Shown here: positions 49,072-57,295 of the stretch, one piece after another
How positions within the stretch are numbered: the first letter of the stretch is position 1
Layout: each line of letters starts with the position of its first letter
Source of the DNA: Sulfurospirillum sp.
Lineage (GTDB): Bacteria; Campylobacterota; Campylobacteria; Campylobacterales; Arcobacteraceae
Assembly: GCA_030491005.1 (NCBI GenBank)
Contig: JAKZMJ010000029.1
Coordinates: 1-57,927 of the forward strand
Reading direction: 5' to 3'
DNA length: 57,927 nucleotides
Program-made: the position numbers and the translations under genes
Notes under the pieces: generated by a model
What the model was told of the DNA's origin: nothing
Seen by the model: the letters and a program-made list of their open reading frames with translations, nothing else
Database searches by the model: none

Positions 49072-50895
49072 ATCTACATGTTTAATGCTGGTTTTATTGC
49101 TTTTATTTAGTAATATTTTTGTTTATGCAGAAGGAATTAATGATATAAGTGAAAATGATTGGTCAGAGCCATATGTTTTCATCAGTTGTTAAAAGTGATA
49201 TTATGCCCCTTTATAAGGGTGATCTTTTTAAGCCACAAGAAAAAGTAACAAAGATGGAAGTTTTAAATGTTATTTATAATCTTGCTCTATTAAAAAAAGA
49301 TGTAACAGTTGAAAAAGCTGATGAATATGTTTTAAAATATCAAAATAATTTTGATGGATTATTAATTCCAAAAAATACAAAAACCATATGGAGCTAATAA
49401 TCATAGAGCTTTGGCATATGCTTTAGAAAAGGGTATATTACGAATTTCTGAATTATCTTTTATTTTTAAAAATGGAAATTTTAATATCGTAAATAAAGTA
49501 GATGCATCAGTTTATATGGAAAAGCTCTAAATATTTATTTAAAAGAAAATGTTAATAAATTTTATGAAATACGTTTTAAAGATGGCAGTGAAATAACACT
49601 TATGGCATGGCCATATATTAATTTTTTAATTGAGAAAGAAATAATTTCAAAAGAAGGGTCAAAAGGTTATTTCTATCCTAATTCAACAATGAATCGAGAT
49701 ATTTTATCTGTATATGCTACAGGATTACTAAATGAATTATTACATTTTAAAGCTGGTGAAAAGAAAAATACATTAGATCCTAGTAAAAATATAGTTGCTA
49801 ACGGTAAAATTTCTATAATACATTATGATAAAAAAGTTATTGAAATACGAAATAAGGAAAATATACTTAAAGTATATGATGCAGTTGATGCTAAGTTTAC
49901 TTTAAATGGTCAAAAAATTACTATACGTAATTTGGAAGCTGGCGTAGATGTAAAGATTAAAACTAATGGACGTAATTTGGTGTCACTAGAGGTAGTTCAA
50001 GAATATGATGTTATTAAAGGTACATTTACTGATTTAAGTGCTCAAAGAGTATTAAAAGGTGAATCTATTAGAGTTGTTGAAGTTAAAATTAATGATGGAT
50101 ATAAATACTATAAATCATTGAATTCTTTAGTAGTAATCAGAGATTTTAAACCATCAAGTATAGAAAAATTACAAATTGGTGATATGATAAAAGTTTATTA
50201 CCAAGGTTTATATGTAAAAAAAAATAGAATCATATTCTCAAAAAGTTGTATTAGATGGAATATTACAAAGGTCTAGTAAATTTAAAAAAGATGACGTTGT
50301 TAGCATTAAGTTATCTAATGGCACTTTACTTGAACAGACGTTAAATCATGATATTTCATTATCTGAAATGGCTGAAGATGCTATTAAAGGTGATATAATT
50401 AAGGTTACGCTTTCAAAGGGAGAAATAATTGCAATTGAAGCAACGGTTTTATCATCAGAGGCATCTGGAAGAATTACTGAGATTCTAATAAGTGCAAATT
50501 CAGAGCTTACTATTTTAAATAGTAAGGGAAAATCAATGAAATATTCAATAAGTAAAGAGGCTATAGTTAAAAATTTAGGTATAGAAGATAGCATAGGATT
50601 ATATGCATTAAGGTTAGATCAAGATGTAACATTTGAACTTAAAGGAGTACTAGTTGATGTGATTTCTATAAATAAAGCAGTTAAAAAAGCTCAATTTAAG
50701 GCTGTGATTACAGAAATACATAAAAACGTTAATATTATTAAAGCTAAAGATGAAAATAATAAAATTTGGTTTGTATCATTAGAAGCAGCAGAACAAAATA
50801 TTTCAGATTTTACAGTAGGTGATAGCGTTTATATTTACGGAGTAGAATTATCAAATGATTTGTTTGAAACAGATTTAATTATTATACTTGAGTAA
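49058..50895 (+). CDS. SLH-domain surface protein (several frameshifts)
   Basis: Start is TTG 49058 with AAGGAGG seven bases before, giving the signal peptide MKKIKSTCLMLVLLLLFSNI and a cut near VYAEG. SLH-type repeats then follow in shifting frames: DISENDWSEPYV with SDIMPLYKGDLFKP, then NNHRALAYALEKGIL, then AWPYINFLIEKEII with FYPNSTMNRD. From about residue 230 a long beta-rich region (repeating units like NILKVYDAVDAKFTLNG and GDMIKVYYQGLYV) runs to the stop at 50895. Breaks lie near 49175, 49390, 49530 and 50235. Total about 610 residues. Placed inside a GtrB-GtrA-GT39 set, it is a candidate glycosylation target. Confidence 0.75.
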
Positions 50896-50901
50896 AGAAT
50901 T

Positions 50902-50943
50902 AATGAGGCAGTCATACTAGTCAGTTTGATTGTCTCATTTTAT
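50902..50943 (+). terminator. terminator after the SLH protein gene
   Basis: Arms AATGAGGCAGTCA and TGATTGTCTCATT (two G-T pairs) with a 12-base loop and trailing T-rich sequence. Its position means the GT39-like gene downstream may be partly insulated from the upstream operon. Confidence 0.75.
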
Positions 50944-50992
50944 ATTAAAGTCGTAAATTACTATTAATAAATTATAAAATAAGGATGGCTAT

Positions 50993-52315
50993 ATGAAAAA
51001 AATTATAAATATTGACAATGTAATAATATTTCTGTTTAGTATTGTTGGATTAATATTAAGAGTTTATTTTATTAATAATATACCAACAAAACAATTATTT
51101 GATTTTCAAACATACTATGATGTGGCTAATAATATATATAATAATTTGGGATTTACATTAGATAATACTCCAATAGCATTTCAGGGAATGGGATATTCTA
51201 CACTTTTAGGATATTACTTTAGAATAGTTGGTGATAATTCGGAAATATTAGCAAAGTATTTAAATGTATTTATGTCAATGATGACTATATATATTGTTTA
51301 TTATATAGTTAGAAAAATGACAAAAAAAAGAGTGATAATATATGTTTCTACTATTTTAACTATTTTCCTTCCAAGTCATATTGCATATTGCAATGCAATT
51401 GGAACAGAAGTAATGTCTGCATTTTTATTATCATTTTTTATAGCTATACAAATAACTGATTTTAATTGTAAAATAAAATATCCAGTACTAGGAGCTGTTA
51501 TAGGAGTTATGGCATTAACTAAACCATTTTTTCTTGCATATCCTATATTAGTAGCACTAGTATTATGGCTAAAATCAAAGAATTTAAAAGATACTTTAAA
51601 AATATTGCTTGTAACAACAGCATTTATGATTTTGATTATATCTCCATGGACTTATAGAAATTATAAAAAGTTTGGTAGAATAATACCAATATCATATAAC
51701 TCTGGTTTTAATCTTTATATAAATAATAATGAAAATAATACTCATGGTGGATGGCAGTCCATGACTGATATATATACTGATAAAGAATTAGATGAAAAAA
51801 TAAAAACCCATATGAGTAAAGTTAATAATAATATAAAATTAGCCTCTGATATAGAGTTAGATTTTAAACCAGCAGCTATTAAATGGATTAAAGAAAATCC
51901 TTTAGAGTTTCTTAAATTAGGAGTTATAAGAATTGATTCTACATATTTTGATGGCACTTGGGATATTGATAGTTGGACTATGAATGGCTATAGAGAAGAA
52001 CTCGAAAAAAAAATAGGCATTAAAGCAATAAGATATACCAACTTTTTAAGATCATCATTTGATATCGTTACAATTACTATTTCTTCATTTGGATTAATGT
52101 TTATAATATTAAATTTTATTAAAATTTTACTTTCTATATTTATTAAAAGAAAAAAAATTGACTATTTAATAAGTATACCCTTTTTAAATTTATCATATAT
52201 ATCTTTGGTTTACTTTGTGTATGAAGGACAACCTCGATATAATTTTATTGTTTTATTTTTATTAATAATTGCAACTAGTATTATAATAGATAAATATGTA
52301 GAAAAATCTAAATAG
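50993..52315 (+). CDS. GT39-like (ArnT/PMT-type) integral membrane glycosyltransferase
   Basis: 440 residues with about ten membrane helices. The first extracytoplasmic loop after helix one carries DFQTYYDVANNIYNNLGF with an acidic residue (Asp of DFQTYYD) typical of the catalytic site of GT-C enzymes, followed by FQGMGYSTLLGYYF. SPWTYRNYKKFG and a late YNFIVLFLLIIATSI helix match polyprenyl-phosphate sugar:acceptor transferases annotated as family 39. Such enzymes use GtrB products flipped by GtrA. GGATGG lies before the ATG. Frame intact. Acceptor unknown; nearby SLH protein is a candidate. Confidence 0.75.
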   Translation: MKKIINIDNVIIFLFSIVGLILRVYFINNIPTKQLFDFQTYYDVANNIYNNLGFTLDNTPIAFQGMGYSTLLGYYFRIVGDNSEILAKYLNVFMSMMTIYIVYYIVRKMTKKRVIIYVSTILTIFLPSHIAYCNAIGTEVMSAFLLSFFIAIQITDFNCKIKYPVLGAVIGVMALTKPFFLAYPILVALVLWLKSKNLKDTLKILLVTTAFMILIISPWTYRNYKKFGRIIPISYNSGFNLYINNNENNTHGGWQSMTDIYTDKELDEKIKTHMSKVNNNIKLASDIELDFKPAAIKWIKENPLEFLKLGVIRIDSTYFDGTWDIDSWTMNGYREELEKKIGIKAIRYTNFLRSSFDIVTITISSFGLMFIILNFIKILLSIFIKRKKIDYLISIPFLNLSYISLVYFVYEGQPRYNFIVLFLLIIATSIIIDKYVEKSK

Positions 52316-52320
52316 TAAAA

Positions 52321-52349
52321 AAGTCTGAAGAAATTCAGACTTTTTTTGA
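52321..52349. terminator. bidirectional terminator between GT39-like gene and darG
   Basis: Arms AAGTCTGAA and TTCAGACTT with a GAAA-like loop, A run before and T7 after; ends both converging transcripts. Confidence 0.92.
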
Positions 52350-52361
52350 TTGTATTATAAT

Positions 52362-53381
52362 TTAGTTTTGAATAATGTATCCAAGTAGTGTTTTTGTAAC
52401 TACTTCCTTCTCATGTAAATAATTCAAACTGTCCAGAATACATTTTTTTGAAAATCTTTTATCTTTATCTTCTGACCAACATTTGAACTCCCGTACTACT
52501 TCAACTTCTGTAAGTACTTTTTCTTCATTGATTAAATAAACAATAGTAGCCATACATTCAAGTGCGTGGTTAGTTTTAATTGAATTAACAAACTTTGCTG
52601 ACTTTATAACATAAGGAACTAAAGATTCTAGCGTTGTATTTACGCTATTACTAATTAGTTTTGTATATAGAATTTTATAAGCTTCATTAGTATTTATCAC
52701 ATTATGAAATTTCTGATATTCTTTAATGTTCTTACTAATAATTGATATTGAATTATCATATGGTCCAAATTTATTTCTTGTAAATTTGAAATAATTTTGA
52801 CCTGATAACACATCTACAAAATAAGCAGTTTTTTGTAATCTTATTGAATCAAATTGTTCTAATTCATTCTTTATTCTCATCAAGATAAGAGCGGAAGTGC
52901 TTAATTTGGGTTCTGCTACTGCTTTTGAACTGTAGTTCCTTGATGGTTCATGTACATTTATCTTAACCTCTTCTGATATTACTGATAACTTCGTTTTAAT
53001 TAATTCTTTTACTTCACTCCATATTAAACCACCATTGCCACTACCTAAAGGTGGAATTGCGATAGATTTTACATCTAATAGATTAATTAATAAGACCAGT
53101 TCATCTAACCCATCATTTATATAAGACATTTTAGATTTCTTACGCCATTTATCTTTTGTTGGGAAATTAATAATCAACTTTCCACTTTCATAATAATGAT
53201 GTAATTTTCCAACTGTTAATTCTTTATTCTTACAAGCTTTTATATATGAAATGTTGTTCTCTGGATATTGTAACTTAAATTGATAAGCAATCCCTTTACC
53301 CATATACCCTTCGCAATTTACAGTGTTTACTAAAGCTTCAACAGGTGATTTTAATAAGTCTCCAGTTATATAGTTAATCAA
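52362..53381 (-). CDS. darG: DarG-type antitoxin: macrodomain ADP-ribosylglycohydrolase with C-terminal toxin-binding domain
   Basis: 339 residues. The macrodomain (1-150) contains GDLLKSPVEALVNTVNCEGYMGKGIAYQFK at the N terminus and IPPLGSGNGGLIW near 110, both characteristic of DarG, which removes ADP-ribose from thymidine in DNA. Residues 165-339 are a helical domain (MRIKNELEQFDSIRLQKTAYFVD, FTRNKFGPYDNSI) of the kind that binds and blocks DarT. Start is TTG 53381 with GAGGTGAT just upstream; the toxin gene ends 30 bases before. Frame fully intact, unlike the toxin. Confidence 0.92.
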   Translation of the reverse strand: MINYITGDLLKSPVEALVNTVNCEGYMGKGIAYQFKLQYPENNISYIKACKNKELTVGKLHHYYESGKLIINFPTKDKWRKKSKMSYINDGLDELVLLINLLDVKSIAIPPLGSGNGGLIWSEVKELIKTKLSVISEEVKINVHEPSRNYSSKAVAEPKLSTSALILMRIKNELEQFDSIRLQKTAYFVDVLSGQNYFKFTRNKFGPYDNSISIISKNIKEYQKFHNVINTNEAYKILYTKLISNSVNTTLESLVPYVIKSAKFVNSIKTNHALECMATIVYLINEEKVLTEVEVVREFKCWSEDKDKRFSKKCILDSLNYLHEKEVVTKTLLGYIIQN

Positions 53382-53410
53382 ATTATCACCTCTCTTCTAC
53401 ATTTATAAAA

Positions 53411-54004
53411 TTAAACCCAAGGTCGTACATCAATATACGGCATTTGATCAACTGATAATTTTTGTAATAGTTTGCTTTCAACTTCTTCTTTTATTTTATT
53501 TGATGAAACACAAATACTTTGAAAATTATTGACATCTATTTTTAATTCAGTAAGACACTCAGCCATTTTCACATGTTTCATATAAACATCTTCAGTTCCA
53601 AGTGCACTCATAGTTTCCCCAATCTATTTGTTCAAATCCATCTACATAATCTAATAAATTGCATTTATCTAAAGATAAAGGGTGAGTTGTTTATTATTTT
53701 AAAAGCATTATTTTTCTGCATCTTCTCTTAATATACATAAGTAAATAAAATCAGTATTTGCATACTCTCTTTTTACCGCTACATCAAAAGATGAGTATGG
53801 ATGAAAATGAAACGGTGTATATTTATCTAATCCTAATAAAGTTCTCTTAGAAATAATATTAGTACTTGCAACATCATTAAATATTAGTCCAGCTTCTAAC
53901 ATACTTTTCCTAGGTAATAAACCATGTTCTATTATACTTTCTAAATTCTCTAGTGCAGTTAAATGATAAAGTAATTTAGTGTTTTTTACATTCTCAAGTC
54001 CCAT
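53411..54004 (-). CDS. darT: DarT-type ssDNA thymidine ADP-ribosyltransferase toxin (frameshifted)
   Basis: The N terminus (TKLLYHLTALENLESIIEHGLLP) is the NAD-binding start of DarT/DUF4433, followed by YTPFHFHPYSSF and YANTDFIYLCI. The frame breaks near 53708 after REDAEK, again near 53655, and again near 53610. In the restored frame come PLSLDKCNLLDYVDGFEQIDW and TMSALGTEDVYMKHVKMAECL, whose Glu in MAE matches the catalytic Glu region of DarT. Total about 200 residues, standard. AGGAGG precedes ATG 54004. The toxin modifies thymidines in single-stranded DNA; the antitoxin gene follows. Breaks may be sequence errors or true toxin loss. Confidence 0.85.
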
Positions 54005-54022
54005 GTGTAATCCTCCTGTCTT

Positions 54023-54060
54023 TAAGTGTATTTAAAATCTATTATTATCATAATACACTT
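54023..54060 (-). promoter_or_regulatory. inverted repeat in the darT leader
   Basis: Perfect 9-base arms AAGTGTATT (54023-54031) and AATACACTT (54052-54060) separated by 20 bases, ending about ten bases before the darT ribosome site. It can be an operator or an mRNA hairpin that affects toxin translation. Confidence 0.55.
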
Positions 54061-54139
54061 AAATTAACAGAATATTCATAATATTATCAATGTTTTATTG
54101 ATTATTAATACCCATTGAAGAATAAAGCTTTATATTACA

Positions 54140-54168
54140 ATTATACAGAACGTTCGTTCTGTTGTCTA
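54140..54168 (-). promoter_or_regulatory. darTG promoter with a palindromic operator filling the spacer
   Basis: On the minus strand: -35 TAGACA (54163-54168), 17-base spacer, -10 TATAAT (54140-54145). The spacer region is occupied by the 18-base palindrome ACAGAACG-TT-CGTTCTGT (54145-54162). The same sequence contains GAAC-N4-GTTC, the core of the LexA/DinR box of Gram-positive bacteria, and also resembles TetR-family operators. Transcription would start near 54133 and leave a leader of about 130 bases before darT. Confidence 0.65.
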
Positions 54169-54635
54169 CATTTTTTTATACTTTCTTATTTACACACTAA
54201 TTTATAAAAAAGATTAGATGTATTTTTTTAACATATCTGAAAGCTTTAAAACGACCTTAAAAAATATTTGTTAGTTTAGTTGTAAGAAATACTTAGAGAG
54301 TTGGTTTGATAGAGGCTGATTTAGTTATAGTGAACAAGGGGCAATGAATATGTTTACAATTATAGTATAGTTTTTAAAAAAGTTTTTTATTAATTTTCTA
54401 TAATATATGGTATTTGATTCTCCATTCGTATACAATGTATCTTAGGAATACTTAATTATTTTTTTTATTTGATTGCTTTAATATGTTTATTACATTTAGA
54501 TTACTAATTAAAAAAATATGTCATTTTTCTTGACAACACCTTTAAAAAGATGTTAGTATATGGTAGTGTTCAGTTTACGAACTATTCAACATATTTTAAA
54601 AATTATGCTAATTAATAATAAAAGGAGATATTTTA
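54169..54635 (+). promoter_or_regulatory. intergenic region with promoter for the exopolysaccharide locus
   Basis: 467 AT-rich bases without a gene. Near the right end is a plausible promoter, TTGACA (54530-54535), 18-base spacer, TAGTAT (54554-54559), followed by a small dyad AGTT-N4-AACT at 54571-54582 in the early transcribed region that could bind the downstream MarR-type regulator. The rest shows nothing recognisable. Confidence 0.55.
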
Positions 54636-55217
54636 GTGACTCAGAGTAATGCTTTATATTCGGATAATGAATTTTTTATTATGGAAGAAATTATTTATAA
54701 TGAAAAAGTAAGTCAACGTGAACTCTCTAGAAAACTAGGATTGTCTTTAGGCACTATTAATGTGTTAATTAATAAAATGATTAAAGATGGAAAAATTAAA
54801 ATGAATCAAGTTTCTCAAAGACAAGTTATGTATATGTTAACACCTACTGGTATAATTGAGAAATCAAAAAAAACACTTTCTTATTTAAAAAGTCATTATC
54901 GTGCTATTTATGAAACTAAGGAAAAGATTAAATTAATTTTGAATGAATTAAATTCAGAATATAAAAATATAATTATTTTTAAATCAAATGATGAAATGGG
55001 TGACTTGATTGAACTTGCCATCACGGAATATAAATCAATTAATAAATTTGATAAAATGGAAATAATTGATGAATCTTTTGACCTTGATAAGTATAAAAAT
55101 ATAGCAAACTCTGTTGTTTTATATTTAATTGAAAATGAAGAAATAATTAGCAAGTTATTGAAAATGAATTGCAATATAAATAATGTTAGAGTTGTTAATT
55201 TGTTTGAAATGTTGTAG
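54636..55217 (+). CDS. MarR/winged-helix regulator of the exopolysaccharide locus type
   Basis: 193 residues. The N-terminal winged helix (about 10-75) has MEEIIYNEKVSQRELSRKLG, LSLGTINVLINKMIKDG and the wing MNQVSQRQVMYMLTPTG, followed by a coiled-coil-like helix and an alpha/beta domain of about 85 residues that is not recognised. Similar two-part proteins open capsule and exopolysaccharide clusters in other bacteria and are called MarR-type EPS-associated regulators. GTG start with AAGGAGAT ten bases before. It is the first gene of the locus, so autoregulation is likely. Frame intact. Confidence 0.78.
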   Translation: MTQSNALYSDNEFFIMEEIIYNEKVSQRELSRKLGLSLGTINVLINKMIKDGKIKMNQVSQRQVMYMLTPTGIIEKSKKTLSYLKSHYRAIYETKEKIKLILNELNSEYKNIIIFKSNDEMGDLIELAITEYKSINKFDKMEIIDESFDLDKYKNIANSVVLYLIENEEIISKLLKMNCNINNVRVVNLFEML

Positions 55218-55231
55218 AGGGGAAGAACCTT

Positions 55232-55490
55232 AGGATTATTTTAAAAATTAGCGTATAAAAAGCGAGGTTTTAAATATGAATTAGAAGAATTATTAAAAAT
55301 AATTGACTCAAAGGTAATTATTGAAATAGCTGGTCTAAAAGAAACCTATAACTTGAAATCACATATAAAAGAAAACATATTGAATTATACAGTGAAAACT
55401 ATTAAACCTGACAATAATAGTGTTTTAATAGAATTAGAGCAAGTCGAAACTTTGGAAAAAAACGGTTATAGTTTTGAAGTTGGAATGTAA
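55232..55490 (+). CDS. small protein of the exopolysaccharide locus, unknown (frameshifted, start unclear)
   Basis: A frame of about 75 residues, KKRGFKYELEELLKIIDSKV to GYSFEVGM, is open to TAA at 55490, and the likely N terminus (RIILKIS) lies in another frame just upstream, with a break near 55255. No good start codon is seen, perhaps due to the break; GGGGAAG precedes the presumed start. The sequence appears to be a small alpha/beta protein (SKVIIEIAGLKETYNL, NNSVLIELEQVE). No family recognised. It lies between the MarR-type regulator and the priming sugar transferase. Confidence 0.5.
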
Positions 55491-55519
55491 TAAATTATTG
55501 TAATTTTGGAGGAATCATA

Positions 55520-56112
55520 ATGTTTTATATGAGAATTAAAAGAATTATCGATTTATTGCTTTCTGTTATAGGTATTATTATTTTATCTCCATTATTTTTA
55601 ATTCTTATTATATCAATAAAACTTGATTCAAAAGGTCCAGTATTATTTTAAACAAAAAAGATTTAAAAAAAATAAAGAACATTTTAATATATTAAAATTT
55701 AGAACAATGAAAATAGACACACCAAAAGATACTCCTACTCATCTTTTAGAAAATCCGAAACAGTGGATTACTAAGGTTGGTAAGTTTCTTAGAAAGACAA
55801 GTCTCGATGAATTACCACAGATTATTAATATCATAAAAGGTGACATGAGTATAATCGGTCCAAGACCTGCTCTTTGGAATCAATATGATCTTATAAATGA
55901 AAGAGATAAATATAAAGCTAATGATGTACCAGTTGGACTCACTGGATGGGCACAAATTAATGGTAGAGATGAACTTGCTATTGATGTTAAAGCAAAGCTT
56001 GATGGGGAATATGTAAAAAAAATAGGATTTGTAATGGATTGTAAGTGTTTTTTTTGGGACTATTGTTAGTGTTTTGGGAATGGATGGAGTGAAAGAAGGG
56101 CAAAGTAAATGA
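55520..56112 (+). CDS. undecaprenyl-phosphate sugar-1-phosphate transferase (priming enzyme, two frameshifts)
   Basis: Transfers a sugar phosphate from a UDP-sugar to undecaprenyl phosphate, the first step of exopolysaccharide or glycan assembly. One N-terminal hydrophobic segment (IDLLLSVIGIIILSPLFLIL) is followed by DSKGPVLF, then after a shift near 55650 FNILKFRTMKIDTPKD, KVGKFLRKTSLDELPQIINI with GDMSIIGPRPAL, and GLTGWAQINGRD. This is the PglC/WbaP catalytic core (DELPQ and PRP motifs). A second shift near 56055 leads to FGTIVSVLGMDGVKEGQ and TGA at 56110-56112. About 196 residues. GGAGG precedes ATG 55520. Overlaps the next gene by four bases. Confidence 0.92.
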
Positions 56113-57286
56113 AGTTATTATTTGTTTGTCAGTATTATTATCCTGAACAATTTAGGATTAATGATATTACAGAAGAGCTTGTAAAATTGGGGCATGATGT
56201 AACTGTTCTAACAGGATTACCTAATTATCCTGAAGGGAAAATACACAAGGATTATCATTTTTTTAAAAGACGAATGAATGTATTAATGGTGTAAATGTAA
56301 AAAGATCTTTTTTATTTGGCAGGAAAAAAGGAAATGTAAACCTTGCAGCAAACTATTTAAGTTTTGCATTCTTTGCTACCCTTAAAGCCCTATTTATAAA
56401 AAAAGATTTTGATCATATTATTGTTTATCAACTTTCGCCAGTGACGATGGCTATTCCTGGGATCTTATTGAAAAAAATAACAAAGAAACCATTAACTATA
56501 TATAGTTTTGATTTATGGCCTGAAAGTATTATTTCTGGTGGGATATCGAATAAAGGAAAAGTATATAGATTATTATATAAAATAAGCAAATATATATATA
56601 AATCAGCAGATCAAGTATTGATAAGTTCTAGTATGTTTAAAGGGTATTTTGAAGATAACTTCATGATAAATGAAAATATTAAACATTTGCCAATTTATGC
56701 TGAAAGTCAATTTGATAATATATCTTTTGTTGAAAATGGTAAATTCGATTTGTTATTTGCTGGTAATCTAGGAGAGATGCAAAGTATAAATACAATAATT
56801 TTGGCGGCTAATGAAGTTAAACATTTAACTGATATTATATTCCATATAGTTGGTGGTGGTTCTTTGAAAGTAAAGTCTGAGGAATTAACGCATAAATTAA
56901 AACTTGAAAATGTCATTTTCCATGGAAGACACGACCTTAGTAAAATGACAGAATTTTATTCGATTGCATATGCATTCCTAGTTACATTAAAGGATAATGT
57001 TGAAATATCTAGAACATTACCTGGTAAAGTACAAACATATATGGCAGCAGGCAAACCTATAATTGGTTCAGTTAATGGAGAATCAAAAGTTGTTATTAAT
57101 GAATCAAACTGTGGTTTATGTTGTAAAGCTGAAGATTATATAGAATTAGGGAAAATTATAAGCGAATTGTCGGCGAACAAACAAAAAGTTGTAGAAATGG
57201 GTAATAATGGTAAAGTGTATTATAAAAAAAACTATTCTAAAAAAAAATTTATGGATGATTTTGTTGGAATGTTATTAGAATTATAG
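56109..57286 (+). CDS. family 4 glycosyltransferase, WbuB-like (frameshifted)
   Basis: GT-B fold enzyme of about 392 residues. The N terminus MKLLFVCQYYYPEQFRINDI with VTVLTGLPNYPEGKI is typical of the WbuB/WcaI group, often N-acetyl-L-fucosamine transferases. A shift near 56275 joins to VNVKRSFLFGRKKGNVN, YSFDLWPESIISGG and the C-terminal nucleotide-sugar site FAGNLGEMQSINTII with EISRTLPGKVQTYMAAGKPI. ATG overlaps the stop of the sugar transferase. The next gene makes a precursor of UDP-L-FucNAc, which supports this donor assignment by context. Confidence 0.87.
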
Positions 57287-57295
57287 GAGAATAAT

